A program made the position numbers and the translations under genes. A model generated the notes under the pieces. It was given only the letters and a program-made list of their open reading frames with translations. It was not told where the DNA came from and did not search any database. Positions 1 to 9,852 of a stretch of DNA of 64,000 nucleotides are shown piece after piece (position 1 is the stretch's first letter; each line of letters begins with the position of its first letter). Location of the stretch: contig JAQTUP010000001.1 of the NCBI GenBank assembly GCA_028707275.1, positions 558,001 through 622,000 on the forward strand, read 5' to 3'. Source of the stretch: Gallionella sp. (GTDB taxonomy: Bacteria > Pseudomonadota > Gammaproteobacteria > Burkholderiales > Gallionellaceae).

Positions 1-633
1 TCCGGCAACAGCCGCAGGCGGCAAAGCAGCGGGCGACAGTACAGCCGAGACTGCGGCGGCCTGCACCACTACGGGCGCCGATACCACGGCGGACACCGAT
101 GCCACGGCAGATGCCGAAGATTCAGCCACCCCGGAAGCATCCTGAATTTGGGCAGGATCAGGCAGCGCAATCGAAACCAGCGCAGCCTCTTCGGGCACCG
201 CCGTCTCCTGCGGTGAACTGGTCTGCCAGATGGCAAATCCGGCAATCAAAAAGGCGACAAATAATGCGGCAATCAGCAAATTCAGGTTTTGCCGGTATTT
301 GGATCGTTCGGACGGATAGCTCGCATCTACACGCGGCAATTCTGCTGCGACCGACACGGTGCCCGGCAGAGCATCAAGAAGGGGCTGTTCATCCAGCTGC
401 AACAACCTGGCATAGCTGCGCACAAAGCCGCGCAAAAAGGCTGTCTCGGGCAGTGCCTGAAAATCATCTGCTTCGAGCGCGATAATTTGACGCGGCGCAA
501 GCTTGATCTTGGCCACGACGTCCTCGATGCTCAGCCCCAGATTTTCACGGGCGGCACGCAGCGAACTGCCGACTGACAGCTTCTGGACATCATCCGACAC
601 AACGGCCGCCTCTGAATTTATTTCCTGTTCCAT
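1..633 (-). CDS. rodZ: RodZ-like cytoskeleton protein, C-terminus cut by window edge
   Basis: The reading frame starts with ATG at 633 and runs off the left edge, giving about 211 residues. Residues about 17-80 form a Cro/C1-type helix-turn-helix with the family signature (SLRAARENLGLSIEDVV, then FLRGFVRSYARLL). A single membrane span follows at about 117-136, then an Ala/Val/Ser-rich periplasmic stretch. RodZ links MreB filaments to the membrane and supports rod shape. Its start overlaps the pilF stop by one base, so the two are cotranscribed. The order rlmN-pilF-rodZ is the usual one in proteobacteria and would continue to ispG outside the window. The C-terminal domain is not visible. Confidence 0.9.
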   Translation of the reverse strand, partial: MEQEINSEAAVVSDDVQKLSVGSSLRAARENLGLSIEDVVAKIKLAPRQIIALEADDFQALPETAFLRGFVRSYARLLQLDEQPLLDALPGTVSVAAELPRVDASYPSERSKYRQNLNLLIAALFVAFLIAGFAIWQTSSPQETAVPEEAALVSIALPDPAQIQDASGVAESSASAVASVSAVVSAPVVVQAAAVSAVLSPAALPPAAVAG

Positions 634-1367
634 TATTTCCCATACATCAGTAATTGAGTTTCACTCGCGTCAGGGTAATATTTACGCAACTGCAAGCTAT
701 AACTGGCTTCAGCATTCACATCGCCGACACGACGCTCGATACGCACTGCCAGCCAGAGCTGTTCAGCGGTCAAATTTTCATTTTTTTGCGCATAAAGTGC
801 AAAATATTTCCTGGCGTCCCGCGCCTCGCCCTGGGCAAATTTAAGCTGTGCCATGGCGAGCAGCGCCTGCCCCATATCCGGCTGAATTTTCAGGGCGCGC
901 AGCAAAAAATCCTCGGCGCCCTTGTTGTCACCGGCCTTCTGGGAACACAGACCAGCGTTCAGATAAGCCCGCTCCGGCGTTGTATAAAGGGGATTTTTGA
1001 GCGCCTGCATAAAATGGGCGATGGACGCTGGCGCACGACCGCGCTGACACAAAAACCAGCCATAGTTATTATGTGTTTCAGAATCGGTATTATCCAGACG
1101 CAAACTTTGCAAAAAATCTTCTTCGGCCTCTTTATCTTCGCGCAGTGACATATGGATCAGACCGCGCACCGTGTAGGCTGTGGCATAATTTCGGTCCGCC
1201 TGCAAAGCCAGCTCTATTTCGGATAACGCGACACCCATCTGTGCGCGTTCAAAATACATGCCTGCCAGTTCCGTATGAATTTTTGCAACATTTTGCGCAC
1301 GTTCATGACTCGGCTGTTTCACGCCGGCGCAGCCGACCAGCAAAAGCACCCACAAAACATATTTCAT
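633..1367 (-). CDS. pilF: Type IV pilus biogenesis lipoprotein PilF/PilW
   Basis: This 244-residue protein begins with a lipoprotein signal (VLLLVGC, lipidated Cys about residue 13), followed by about five TPR repeats between residues 25 and 200 (for example the segments with [12 protein letters not shown] and [13 protein letters not shown]). PilF/PilW is an outer-membrane pilotin that helps the PilQ secretin assemble. It overlaps the end of rlmN by four bases and abuts rodZ, matching the conserved rlmN-pilF-rodZ order. No other type IV pilus gene is nearby except the divergent ATPase gene at about 9.9 kb, so the pilus role comes from family and order rather than from a pilus locus here. Confidence 0.88.
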   Translation of the reverse strand: MKYVLWVLLLVGCAGVKQPSHERAQNVAKIHTELAGMYFERAQMGVALSEIELALQADRNYATAYTVRGLIHMSLREDKEAEEDFLQSLRLDNTDSETHNNYGWFLCQRGRAPASIAHFMQALKNPLYTTPERAYLNAGLCSQKAGDNKGAEDFLLRALKIQPDMGQALLAMAQLKFAQGEARDARKYFALYAQKNENLTAEQLWLAVRIERRVGDVNAEASYSLQLRKYYPDASETQLLMYGK

Positions 1368-2449
1368 TTTTCCACCTCGCCGTCATGCAACACGCGGGTG
1401 CGGCGGGTCTTGTCCAGCACCTGCCCTGCCAGCTGCCCGCACGCGGCCGCGATGTCATCGCCTCGCGTTTTTCGGACAGTGGTGATGATATCAGCCTGCA
1501 TCAGCACATCGCGAAAACGCTGTATCGCATCCGGTCTTGAGCGCTTGTAAGGGGAGAGAGGAAACGGATTGAACGGGATCAGGTTGAATTTGCACGGCAC
1601 GTCACGTACCAGCCGCACCAGCTCGTGCGCCTGCTGCACCGAGTCATTCACCCCGTCGATCATCACATATTCGAAGGTGATAAAATCGCGAGGCGCCCGT
1701 TCCAGATAACGCTTGCATGCACTTAACAGTTCTTTTAGCGGATACTTCTGATTGATCGGCACAAGCTTGTCGCGCAGCGCATCATTCGGCGCATGCAGCG
1801 AGACGGCCAGCGCCACCGGACATTCTTCGCGCAGCCTGTCCATCGCCGGCACGATACCGGAAGTAGAAACCGTCACACGGCGGCGAGACAGACCATAAGC
1901 CTGATCGTCGAGCATCAGGCGCAGCGCACTCACCGTATTATCGAAATTGAGCAAAGGCTCGCCCATGCCCATCATCACCACATTGCTGACAGGCCAGTTG
2001 CCATCGCTGTTCTTGCCGAGCTTGTGGTTCGCCCACCACAGCTGACCGATAATTTCAGCCACACTGAGGTTGCGATTAAAACCCTGCTTGCCCGTCGAAC
2101 AGAACGAGCAATCCAGCGCACAGCCGGCCTGAGAGGAAATACACAGCGTGCCGCGCGTCGCCTCCGGAATGTACACCGCCTCGACGGCATTCCCGACGCC
2201 CACGTTCAACAGCCACTTGCGAGTCCCATCATCGGAGCACTCTTCGCGCAGAATATCCGGCACGGTAATACAGGCATTGCGCGCCAGCTTCTCGCGCAAC
2301 ACAGCCTTGATGTCGGTCATCGCGGCGAAATCGGACTCCCCGACCTGGTAAATCCAGCGCAGCAGCTGCCGCGCACGGAACGGCTTCTCGCCCATTTCAG
2401 TGATATAGGCGGTCAGCGCATGCGCATCAAGATCGAGGAGATTTTGCAT
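1364..2449 (-). CDS. rlmN: Dual-specificity 23S rRNA/tRNA (adenine-C2)-methyltransferase RlmN
   Basis: 361 residues, the usual RlmN length. The radical-SAM cluster motif CxxxCxxC is at Cys110, Cys114 and Cys117 ([16 protein letters not shown]). The second half contains the family blocks [11 protein letters not shown] and [16 protein letters not shown], whose Cys corresponds to the methyl-carrying cysteine. The enzyme methylates A2503 of 23S rRNA and A37 of some tRNAs in the cytoplasm. It lies 13 bases after ndk and overlaps pilF by four bases, forming one minus-strand unit ndk-rlmN-pilF-rodZ. All expected catalytic residues are present. Confidence 0.96.
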   Translation of the reverse strand: MQNLLDLDAHALTAYITEMGEKPFRARQLLRWIYQVGESDFAAMTDIKAVLREKLARNACITVPDILREECSDDGTRKWLLNVGVGNAVEAVYIPEATRGTLCISSQAGCALDCSFCSTGKQGFNRNLSVAEIIGQLWWANHKLGKNSDGNWPVSNVVMMGMGEPLLNFDNTVSALRLMLDDQAYGLSRRRVTVSTSGIVPAMDRLREECPVALAVSLHAPNDALRDKLVPINQKYPLKELLSACKRYLERAPRDFITFEYVMIDGVNDSVQQAHELVRLVRDVPCKFNLIPFNPFPLSPYKRSRPDAIQRFRDVLMQADIITTVRKTRGDDIAAACGQLAGQVLDKTRRTRVLHDGEVEK

Positions 2450-2462
2450 TGCTTATTTCAAA

Positions 2463-2888
2463 TTAACGCGAGTAAACGTTCATCGCAGGGAAGAAATAGG
2501 CAATTTCAACCGCTGCTGTTTCAGCTGCATCAGAACCGTGTACTGCATTCGCATCGATACTGTCAGCGAAATCAGCACGGATGGTGCCTTTTTCTGCCTT
2601 TTTAGGATCTGTAGCGCCCATCAGATCGCGATTCTTCAAAATAGCGCCTTCACCTTCCAAGGCCTGAATCATCACAGGACCGGAAATCATGAAGTTCACC
2701 AGATCATTGAAGAAAGGACGCGCTGCGTGTACGGCATAAAAGCCTTCAGCTTCGCTGCGTGACAGTTGAGTCATGCGTGCAGCGATAACCTTCAGGCCGG
2801 CGCCTTCGAAACGTGAATAGATTTGACCGATAACATTTTTTGCAACTGCATCGGGTTTGATGATAGACAAGGTACGTTCAACAGCCAT
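2463..2888 (-). CDS. ndk: Nucleoside diphosphate kinase
   Basis: 141 residues, full length for the bacterial family. It starts [15 protein letters not shown] and carries the phosphohistidine motif [10 protein letters not shown], where the His takes the phosphate during the ping-pong transfer from ATP to any NDP. The gene heads the ndk-rlmN-pilF-rodZ string. The 136 bases upstream on the minus strand should hold its promoter; a TAGAAT hexamer there (near 2935) could be a -10 box, but I see no convincing -35. An alternative longer frame over 2792-3025 is a shadow. Confidence 0.97.
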   Translation of the reverse strand: MAVERTLSIIKPDAVAKNVIGQIYSRFEGAGLKVIAARMTQLSRSEAEGFYAVHAARPFFNDLVNFMISGPVMIQALEGEGAILKNRDLMGATDPKKAEKGTIRADFADSIDANAVHGSDAAETAAVEIAYFFPAMNVYSR

Positions 2889-3024
2889 GCGAAATACTCC
2901 AAACTAAGATTGATAAAATAACGACCGCGTATTCTATCAGGCTTTGCCTGTTGCCGACAGCGGCGCTCGCCATCCACGCCCCGAACCGGGAAGAATCGGA
3001 GCAATTCAGGCTCGACAGGCGCCA

Positions 3025-3735
3025 CTAACCACCAAGCAGTTCGATTTTTGACGACTTCGCAGCTGATGATTTATCCGTATTGGATTCGGCGTGCTCGCTG
3101 ATTTTAAGACGCTCGGCCACAAGCGGGAAATTCTGCGTCAGCGCAATATCGGCGGCCCGCCCCTTGGGCCCTACCACCAGCGCGGACGCCCCGCGCACCA
3201 GCAACATCTTGACCACTTTGTAATTTCCCCGCCGCGCCGCATGCATCAGGGGGGTCAGGCCCTGCTCATCAGGAATATCCAGGTCAAAATCGATACTCAA
3301 TATCGTCCTGATATAGGGCAGCACGTCATTTTCGATCGCCTTGATCAGCGCGGTAGTCGCTTCCGCGTTGGGATTTGCCCTTTTCTTCTTCTCCATGCCG
3401 CTGGGCAGCAGCCTGAAGACATAATTGAACAAGTAGATACCGACCATGGTAATCAATGTCGCCAGGAAAAGATCCCGGTTCACGCCATATTGCAAAGCCC
3501 AGGTTTCCGGCAGATTTGAACCGAAAATCAACAGTGTGAACAACAGAAAAACGAACACCCGCACATAGAGCATCAGCGCCAGCATCACCAGCAACCCCAA
3601 TGCCGGCATGATGATGGAAACCTCGACGTGCCAGCGCGCCAACATGTCAGCCGGTAAATTATTGAGCAACGCCATCAGACCGACCAGACCGAGAAGCGTC
3701 CATTCCCTGTTGCGCTTTTGTTTGACTATGTCCAT
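3025..3735 (-). CDS. Membrane protein with C-terminal ankyrin repeats
   Basis: 236 residues. The N-terminal half has about four hydrophobic spans (residues about 14-30, 39-58, 60-75 and 88-108). The cytoplasmic C-terminal half (about 120-205) holds roughly two to three ankyrin repeats, the clearest containing GLTPLMHAARRGNYKVVKMLL. The tail is polar and Ser/Lys-rich. Ankyrin repeats are protein-binding scaffolds; the partner cannot be inferred. It lies alone between gltX and ndk with more than 100 bases on each side, so it is probably transcribed by itself. I do not recognise a named family. Confidence 0.75.
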   Translation of the reverse strand: MDIVKQKRNREWTLLGLVGLMALLNNLPADMLARWHVEVSIIMPALGLLVMLALMLYVRVFVFLLFTLLIFGSNLPETWALQYGVNRDLFLATLITMVGIYLFNYVFRLLPSGMEKKKRANPNAEATTALIKAIENDVLPYIRTILSIDFDLDIPDEQGLTPLMHAARRGNYKVVKMLLVRGASALVVGPKGRAADIALTQNFPLVAERLKISEHAESNTDKSSAAKSSKIELLGG

Positions 3736-3868
3736 ATTTTTCGATTCAGATCGTATTTCTGATGCCGTGATGAAATGTACAGCATTATGCCTCTGTTTGT
3801 CCTGCCCTGAAAAAGGAAATTACAAAACCAACGCCACCGACCCTCCGGCACAGCCGAAGGAATCTGCT

Positions 3869-5254
3869 TTACAGGTATTTCCCCATGCGCGCCAGCACTG
3901 TCTCGCGCGAGAACAGCGCCAGCACCGCATCGACAGAAGGGGTATGAGTCTGCCCGACCAGCATCACGCGCAAGGGCATCGCCAGTTTCGGCATCTTCAG
4001 ATGATGTGCCGCCAGCACTTCCTTGATCAGGACGGCCAGTTCAGGCGCCTCCCAGAGTACATCGGCAAATCGCGCGGCCAGTTCGCGCAGGGCCGACACA
4101 ACCTCCGGCGACAAATGTTCAGCGAGCAACGCCTGATCAGGATGAACTTCCGAGTAGAACACCTCAGCCTCATCCGCCAGTTCAAGCAAGGTCGCCACCC
4201 GCCCCTTGTACAGCGCAATCACGTCTTCCAGTCTCGGCGCCGCCGTTACGCCGCGCGCCAGCAGATGCCCGCCGACCAGTTCGGCCAGCCGCGCATTGTC
4301 GGCCAGCTTGATATAGTGCTGATTCAACCAGCGCAATTTTTCAGGATTAAACTGAGCCGCCGAACGGCTGATGTGTTCCAGATCAAACCACTCGACGAAT
4401 TGTTCGACGGAGAAAACTTCCTCATCGCCATGCGACCAGCCCAGCCGCGTCAGATAATTGATCAGCGCTTCAGGCAAAAAGCCGTCTTCGGCGTATTGCA
4501 TCACGCTCACCGCACCGTGACGCTTGGACAGGCGCTCACCGTCGCTGCCCAGTATCATCGGCACATGCGCATATTGCGGCAAAGTCGCCCCCAGCGCCTT
4601 GAGTATATTGATCTGGCGCGGCGTGTTGTTGACGTGATCGTCGCCGCGTATCACCTGCGTGATCCCCATATCCAGATCATCGACCACCACGCAGAAGTTA
4701 TAGGTCGGCGTGCCGTCCGGACGGGCGATAATCAGATCATCCAGCTCGCTGTTCTCAAAGACGATGCGCCCCTTGACCATATCATCCCAGGCCGCCACCC
4801 CGGTCAACGGATTCTTGAAGCGCACCACAGGTTTGACGCCTTCCGGTGGCGTCGGCAGAATCTTGCCCGGCTCAGGCCTCCAGCTGCCGTCATAGCGCGG
4901 CTTCTCGCCGCGAAGTCGCATCAATTCCCGCATCGATTCGAGCTCATCGGGCGTGGTGTAACAGTAATAAGCGTGCCCCTGTTCGATCAGTTGAGCCAGC
5001 ACATCCTTATATCTGTCCATGCGCTGCATCTGATAAAAAGGCCCCTCGTCATACCCTAAGTTCAACCAGGACATACCATCCAGAATCGCCTGCACCGAAG
5101 CCTGGGACGAGCGCTCAAGATCGGTATCCTCGATGCGCAAAATAAAGGTGCCACCCATTTTTCTGGCATAAGCCCATGAAAACAGGGCTGTGCGTGCACC
5201 ACCTATATGCAGATAACCGGTTGGACTGGGGGCAAAGCGGGTACGTATCGTCAT
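3869..5254 (-). CDS. gltX: Glutamyl-tRNA synthetase
   Basis: 461 residues, typical of the class I bacterial enzyme. The HIGH-like signature is in [20 protein letters not shown] near the N-terminus and the KMSKS-like motif is [12 protein letters not shown]. The C-terminal alpha-helical anticodon-binding domain is present to the end. It charges tRNA-Glu with glutamate. It appears to be monocistronic: the divergent side holds the bamC terminator and the downstream side is a 133-base gap before the ankyrin gene. A GC-rich imperfect hairpin just after the stop has no T-run, so its terminator is not obvious. Confidence 0.97.
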   Translation of the reverse strand: MTIRTRFAPSPTGYLHIGGARTALFSWAYARKMGGTFILRIEDTDLERSSQASVQAILDGMSWLNLGYDEGPFYQMQRMDRYKDVLAQLIEQGHAYYCYTTPDELESMRELMRLRGEKPRYDGSWRPEPGKILPTPPEGVKPVVRFKNPLTGVAAWDDMVKGRIVFENSELDDLIIARPDGTPTYNFCVVVDDLDMGITQVIRGDDHVNNTPRQINILKALGATLPQYAHVPMILGSDGERLSKRHGAVSVMQYAEDGFLPEALINYLTRLGWSHGDEEVFSVEQFVEWFDLEHISRSAAQFNPEKLRWLNQHYIKLADNARLAELVGGHLLARGVTAAPRLEDVIALYKGRVATLLELADEAEVFYSEVHPDQALLAEHLSPEVVSALRELAARFADVLWEAPELAVLIKEVLAAHHLKMPKLAMPLRVMLVGQTHTPSVDAVLALFSRETVLARMGKYL

Positions 5255-5321
5255 GGCATGATCTAAAAAAGCAAAAGGGGCATTTTACGAGCTTTGTCCG
5301 CTCCTTGCATAAATAACTCGT

Positions 5322-5351
5322 AAAAAAGGCTCGCCTTGCATGACGAGCCTT
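5322..5351 (-). terminator. Rho-independent terminator after bamC
   Basis: Reading the minus strand just past the bamC stop, AAGGCTCG pairs perfectly with CGAGCCTT across a ten-base loop and is followed by a run of T residues (stem arms 5344-5351 and 5326-5333, T-run 5322-5327). Stem, spacing and T-tract are typical of an intrinsic terminator for the dapA-bamC unit. Confidence 0.8.
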
Positions 5352-5374
5352 CTGTTTAGCCAGGATACAACAGC

Positions 5375-6469
5375 CTATTGATTGATGTTCTTGTAAATAG
5401 CCTCAAGACGCTGTTTGCTGGCATCACTGACAACACCGTTCTGATCGGTCACCGACACTTCGCAAGAAGCGCCGCCATCCTTCACATTCACGCGGTAACG
5501 CAAACTGGTGTCTTCGTCATCTTTCCAGAACTGCATCTTGTCCATCCAGCCTTTTTCTGCCTTGACGGTGCGCAGGAAGTAAACACCCTTTTCGCGATCC
5601 TTATCCTCGACAACATAGCCTGCGCGCTCTATTGCCAACCCGACGCGGCGCCAGCTCTTGTCAAACGCATCATTAATCACGATGACGCTGCTGCCGTCAA
5701 ATATTTGCAGCAAATTCGCCCCCCCCGTCGAGACTGCGGCGCTGTCCGTCACAGCGGTAGCGGCTTGCACCGGCGTACCGCCGAAGCGCACCATCAAACG
5801 CTGCAACAATTCAGCTTCCAGCTCGGGATCATTCGGACGCGATTGCCATTTTGACGTATTCTTGTCCGCATCGAGCACTTCTTCCTTGCCGTAATGGGTA
5901 ACATGGATTTCCGTGCTGACACCGTCATGACCACGTTCCAGACGAATGCGATACTGGTCGCGCTCGCCCGATGAGTAAAGGCCGTCAAACACTTTGCCTA
6001 TCGTGTCGCGAATGACGCCATGTTCGATCTTGGCGCGATTTTCCGCCCATTCAGTCTGAATAATACCGGCGGCCTGATCTTCACTCTGAATATTCAAGCC
6101 TGTCTCGCGCAAAAACTCCTTCACCACAGGCCATACATTTTCGGCGCCCTCCGCCACTTTCAGCCAGCGTTTTGTTCCGTCGCGTTCAAGCGTAACACCT
6201 GTCACCTTCGGCAAAACCGGGCTGCGCACGGCAGTGACCGCCTCCCCCCGGGTATAGGCAGAATAGGTCGCAACAGACTCACCCTCAGCGCCTGCCACCT
6301 TGTAACGATCATCCGTCTCCGGCGCGCTAAGGTCAGGAGGCACTTCCAGGGAGGGAACCTGAGCCGCACCGCCACGGTAATCGATACGCTTATTACCCAG
6401 CCCCAACGAACCACAACCAACCAAAGAGATTAATGCGACACTGGAAATTCCGATTTGCAAAACTTTCAT
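5375..6469 (-). CDS. bamC: Outer membrane assembly lipoprotein BamC (NlpB)
   Basis: I place the start at ATG 6469, not at the TTG four codons upstream, because an AGGA box lies about six bases before it. The 364-residue product opens with a lipoprotein signal ending LVGCGSLG. Two BamC-type domains follow, with GWMDKMQFW and LRYRVNVKD in the second. BamC is a lipoprotein of the BAM complex that inserts beta-barrel proteins. It follows dapA by 12 bases, the conserved dapA-bamC (dapA-nlpB/dapX) arrangement. A strong terminator closes the unit. Confidence 0.9.
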   Translation of the reverse strand: MKVLQIGISSVALISLVGCGSLGLGNKRIDYRGGAAQVPSLEVPPDLSAPETDDRYKVAGAEGESVATYSAYTRGEAVTAVRSPVLPKVTGVTLERDGTKRWLKVAEGAENVWPVVKEFLRETGLNIQSEDQAAGIIQTEWAENRAKIEHGVIRDTIGKVFDGLYSSGERDQYRIRLERGHDGVSTEIHVTHYGKEEVLDADKNTSKWQSRPNDPELEAELLQRLMVRFGGTPVQAATAVTDSAAVSTGGANLLQIFDGSSVIVINDAFDKSWRRVGLAIERAGYVVEDKDREKGVYFLRTVKAEKGWMDKMQFWKDDEDTSLRYRVNVKDGGASCEVSVTDQNGVVSDASKQRLEAIYKNINQ

Positions 6470-6481
6470 GTTTTTCCTCAA

Positions 6482-7366
6482 CTATTGTTGTGTAATTATG
6501 CCAGCCTGATGCATGGCCTGCTCGATTACGCCGTAAGCGGCAGGGGATAACGGCGTCAGCGGCAGGCGCAGTGTGTTTTTCATCAATCCCATGCGAGCCA
6601 CCGCCCACTTCACCGGAATCGGATTGGCCTCGACGAACAAATTGCGATGCAGACCCAGCAGGCGGAAGTTGATTTCACGAGCCAGCTCGACCTCCCCTTT
6701 CAGAGCGGCCATGCACATTTCATGCATCAACTTCGGCGCCACATTGGCCGTGACAGAAATCGTACCGTGAGCGCCCAGCAACATCAGCGCCAGGGTGCTG
6801 GCATCATCGCCGCTGTAGATGGCAAAATCGCGCGGGGCGCGCTGCAAAAGATCGCTCCCGCGCTCTATGCCTCCGGTCGCATCCTTGATCCCCACGATAT
6901 TTTCAATTTGAGCCAGGCGCAACACCGTGTCGTTGCTCATATCCGCCACCGTGCGTCCTGGCACGTTGTACAGAATATGCGGCATCTCCACAGCTTCGGC
7001 GATCGCCTTGAAGTGCAGGTACAAACCTTCCTGGGTCGGCTTGTTGTAATAGGGCACCACAGTCAGCGAAGCGTCGGCACCTGCGCGTTTTGCAAAGCCT
7101 GCCAGTTCTATCGCTTCCTTTGTGGAATTCGCGCCGGTTCCGGCGATGACGGGAATACGTCGTGCTGCATACTGCACCGCCTCGCTAATGAGCAGCTCGT
7201 GTTCTTCCAGATTGACGGTGGGTGACTCCCCTGTCGTGCCAACCACTACGATGGCATCGGTCCCCTGACCGATGTGAAAGTCGATCAACCCGCGAAACGA
7301 GGGTAAATCAAGACCCCCGTCTTCATGCATGGGGGTGACGATTGCTGCAATACTGCCCTTGATCAT
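6482..7366 (-). CDS. dapA: 4-hydroxy-tetrahydrodipicolinate synthase
   Basis: The product from ATG 7366 is 294 residues, starting [13 protein letters not shown] as in E. coli DapA; a 12-codon longer frame upstream is not supported. The Schiff-base lysine sits in [11 protein letters not shown] and the catalytic Tyr in [10 protein letters not shown]. The enzyme condenses pyruvate with aspartate semialdehyde in the lysine/diaminopimelate pathway, so it feeds both lysine and peptidoglycan synthesis. It is the first gene of the dapA-bamC unit. A TAGAAT hexamer on the minus strand about 40 bases upstream could be the -10 box. Confidence 0.96.
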   Translation of the reverse strand: MIKGSIAAIVTPMHEDGGLDLPSFRGLIDFHIGQGTDAIVVVGTTGESPTVNLEEHELLISEAVQYAARRIPVIAGTGANSTKEAIELAGFAKRAGADASLTVVPYYNKPTQEGLYLHFKAIAEAVEMPHILYNVPGRTVADMSNDTVLRLAQIENIVGIKDATGGIERGSDLLQRAPRDFAIYSGDDASTLALMLLGAHGTISVTANVAPKLMHEMCMAALKGEVELAREINFRLLGLHRNLFVEANPIPVKWAVARMGLMKNTLRLPLTPLSPAAYGVIEQAMHQAGIITQQ

Positions 7367-7791
7367 TTTGATTCTCGTTTTCATGACAAGCAAAGTCGGC
7401 ATTCTAACCTAAACCGGACTATCTGGAGCCAAAAGGCTTTTCAAAAGGATTTACAGTCCGACCGCAAGACATGCGCGCACCCCTCGGCGAGGGGATTTTT
7501 CCCGGGGCCAACACAACAGGTCAGCATGAGTTCTGACGACCTGAAAATCTGCCCCCTTAAAACCGAAGTTCAATCCAAAGATTGAACAGATTTACACAGT
7601 CAGGCTCCCTCGTCTTATCAAAGGCGATCAGCGTATGATTCAATATCATGATTCGGCGGCGTTAATCCGTTTGTTCTTCGAAGCAAAGCTTTTTCAGGGC
7701 GCACCCAATACCTGCGCATTATCATGCCTTACGCGACAAACACCGGATGGCTGTGGAATAATGCGTCTACTGTTGAAATTACGCTCATTCC
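7367..7791. other. Divergent intergenic region dapA/feoA
   Basis: About 425 bases between divergent dapA and feoA with no credible gene. It holds an intrinsic terminator on the plus strand (7480-7500), a perfect hairpin with GTTCAATC/GATTGAAC arms and a CAAA loop (7568-7587), and a direct repeat of ATGATTC (7635-7641 and 7648-7654) about 140 bases before feoA. The A/T-rich ATGATTC region could hold an iron-responsive operator, but its match to a Fur box is too poor to call. Confidence 0.6.
7480..7500 (+). terminator. Intrinsic terminator upstream of feoA, no obvious upstream gene
   Basis: CCCCTC and GAGGGG form a perfect six-base stem around a GGC loop, followed directly by ATTTTT on the plus strand. 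This is a textbook intrinsic terminator, yet no plus-strand gene ends before it. It could close a short RNA that starts in the dapA promoter region, or attenuate a long feoAB leader. Confidence 0.6.
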
Positions 7792-8025
7792 ATGCCTGCT
7801 ATCACACTCGCCGCGCTGCAAACAGGCGACATCGCCACGATCATCACGATTCATGCCGAAGAGGCGCTGCATCAGCGCCTGCTGGCATTGGGCTTTCGCA
7901 GCGGGCGTCAAATCGAGCTGATCCGCAAAGCCAGCTTTTCCGGCCCCTTGCAGGTGCGTATCGGCACCACCGATGTGCTGATGAGGCGCAGCGAGGCTGC
8001 CAAAATAAAGGTACGTAAAACGTGA
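7792..8025 (+). CDS. feoA: Ferrous iron transport protein A
   Basis: 77 residues forming one small SH3-like FeoA domain, with the family pattern HQRLLALGFRSGRQIEL and a terminal EAAKIKV block. FeoA is a cytoplasmic partner that supports FeoB-mediated Fe(II) uptake. Its stop overlaps the GTG start of feoB by four bases, so the pair is translationally coupled. No strong Shine-Dalgarno sequence lies before the ATG. Placement next to feoB makes the assignment firm. Regulation by Fur is expected from the family, but no clear box was found. Confidence 0.93.
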   Translation: MPAITLAALQTGDIATIITIHAEEALHQRLLALGFRSGRQIELIRKASFSGPLQVRIGTTDVLMRRSEAAKIKVRKT

Positions 8026-9809
8026 AGCGCGTCGCCTTGCTCGGAATGCCCAATACCGGAAAATCCACCTTATTCAACCGGATGACAGGCGGAGCCGCAC
8101 GGGTTGGCAACTGGCCTGGCATCACGGTCGAACTGCTTTGCGGCAAGATACTGTTAGGTTCCGACATGGTGGAAATCATCGACCTGCCCGGCATCTACGA
8201 TCTGCACGGCTTTTCCGACGACGAACAGGTGGTGCGTCACTTCCTGCATGACAACGTGCCGGATCTGGCGCTGGTGATCCTCAACGCGACCCAGATCGAA
8301 CGCCAGCTGAGCCTGTTGCTGCAACTCAAGCAATTGAACATGAACATCGTGGTGCTGCTCAACATGAGCGATGAGGCCAAAAAATACGGCATCAGCATCG
8401 ACTGCCAGAAAATGGCAAAACTGCTGGACATGCCGATTTCCCAGCTCAGCGGAAAATATGGCACAGGCTACCAGAACGCCTTGCAGGCCATCACGCGCGC
8501 CCTGCGTTACCCCACGCCCGGCATGGCTGAAAACGTCCGCAGCCAACTCGAACAGGACGAACATATCGAAACTGAAATGGCGCGGGTGCTGAGCCAGTCG
8601 GTACAGACCCCTGCCCGCCTGCCGGAAAATCTTACCGAAAAACTCGACAGCGTGATGCTGCACCCCTGGCTGGGACTGCCGATTTTTTTCGGCATCATGT
8701 ATCTGTTATTCCAGGGCATTTTCTTTTTCGGCCAGCCGCTGCAAACCGGCATCGCCACACTGTTTAACTGGATACGCGAAACCGCCCTCAGCCCTTTACT
8801 GGCAGGCGCTCCACCCATACTGCAAGGCTTGCTGCTCGACGGTATATACAACGGCCTGGCGACAGTGGCCGCCTTTGTACCGATTATCGTGCTGTTCTTC
8901 CTGCTGATGGCAATCGTCGAAGACAGCGGTTATCTGTCGCGCGCCGCTTTTCTGATGGATGCGCTGATGGCCAAAATGGGGCTGGACGGGCGCGGCTTCG
9001 TGATGCTGCTGATGGGTTTTGGCTGCAATGTGCCCGCCCTGATGGGAACTCGCGTGATGCGCTCCCGCGCCATGCGCCTCCTGACCATGCTGGTGATTCC
9101 GTTCTCGCTATGTTCGGCGCGCCTGCAAGTATTCGTCTTCATCACCGCCGCACTCTTTTCCGCCCGTGCCGCCCCCCTGGTACTGTTCAGCCTGTATTTG
9201 TTCAGCTTCGCTGCCGCAATCGTTACCGCATTGTTATTCAAGGGAAAATTCAAAAACAGCGAGCCTTTCGTACTGGAACTGCCGCCCTACCGTTTTCCCA
9301 CGCTGCGCCAGATGGTGCAGCGCGGTTATCTGGAGGTCACCCATTTTTTGCGCCGCGCCACAACCTTTATCATCGCAGGGGTAGTGCTGGTCTGGCTGCT
9401 CACCCACCTGCCCTTCTCGGCCATCCCGGCAGGCCCTGAGACACTCTCGGGCATGATAGGCCGATGGCTGCACCCGTTCTTCGCACCGATAGGCATCAAC
9501 GAGCAACTCACCATCGCCCTGATTTTCGGCTTCGTCGCCAAGGAAATCGTCATCGGCTCGCTGGCGGTGATCTACGGCCTGACAGGAACAGCGTTAAGCG
9601 GCGCTCTGGCAGGTCAGCTCGACTGGGTAGAAGCCTACAGCTTCATGCTGTTTACCCTGATCTACACGCCCTGCCTGTCCTCGATAGCCACCATGAAGAA
9701 TGAATCCAAAAGCCGTGGCTTCACCCTGTTTACCCTCGTCTGGTCAGTGGCATTGGCCTGGCTGGCAAGCTTCGCCTTTTATCAGGGAGCCAGGGCTTTA
9801 GGATATTGA
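8022..9809 (+). CDS. feoB: Ferrous iron transporter FeoB, compact form
   Basis: 595 residues starting at GTG inside the feoA stop (GTGA overlap). The N-terminal G domain shows G1 GMPNTGKST, G2 around GNWPGITVE and G3 DLPGIYDL; the G4 position reads NMSDEA. The C-terminal half has the FeoB_N/Gate-type membrane spans, with the conserved GFGCNVPA motif (near residue 330) and a TPCLSSIATM block near the end. It imports Fe(II) across the inner membrane. At 595 residues it is shorter than E. coli FeoB (773), a known shorter form. No feoC follows. It converges on the ATPase gene at 9853. Confidence 0.95.
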   Translation: MKRVALLGMPNTGKSTLFNRMTGGAARVGNWPGITVELLCGKILLGSDMVEIIDLPGIYDLHGFSDDEQVVRHFLHDNVPDLALVILNATQIERQLSLLLQLKQLNMNIVVLLNMSDEAKKYGISIDCQKMAKLLDMPISQLSGKYGTGYQNALQAITRALRYPTPGMAENVRSQLEQDEHIETEMARVLSQSVQTPARLPENLTEKLDSVMLHPWLGLPIFFGIMYLLFQGIFFFGQPLQTGIATLFNWIRETALSPLLAGAPPILQGLLLDGIYNGLATVAAFVPIIVLFFLLMAIVEDSGYLSRAAFLMDALMAKMGLDGRGFVMLLMGFGCNVPALMGTRVMRSRAMRLLTMLVIPFSLCSARLQVFVFITAALFSARAAPLVLFSLYLFSFAAAIVTALLFKGKFKNSEPFVLELPPYRFPTLRQMVQRGYLEVTHFLRRATTFIIAGVVLVWLLTHLPFSAIPAGPETLSGMIGRWLHPFFAPIGINEQLTIALIFGFVAKEIVIGSLAVIYGLTGTALSGALAGQLDWVEAYSFMLFTLIYTPCLSSIATMKNESKSRGFTLFTLVWSVALAWLASFAFYQGARALGY

Positions 9810-9817
9810 CGCTGGCC

Positions 9818-9850
9818 GCCTGTCAGACTTGTTTCGCGAGTGCGACAGGC
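9818..9850. terminator. Hairpin between convergent feoB and GspE-type gene
   Basis: GCCTGTC (9818-9824) pairs with GACAGGC (9844-9850) across a 19-base loop in the 43-base gap between two convergent genes. It could act on both strands. There is no clear T-run, so the terminator reading is tentative. Confidence 0.35.
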
Positions 9851-9852
9851 TG

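Noticed and set aside
3608..5059. Long plus-strand frame (483 aa) over gltX
   Set aside because: It is the antisense shadow of gltX; composition is His/Arg/Gln-rich with no family pattern.
7635..7654. Fur box upstream of feoA
   Set aside because: The ATGATTC direct repeat matches the 19-base Fur consensus at only about half of the positions and lies about 140 bases from the start.
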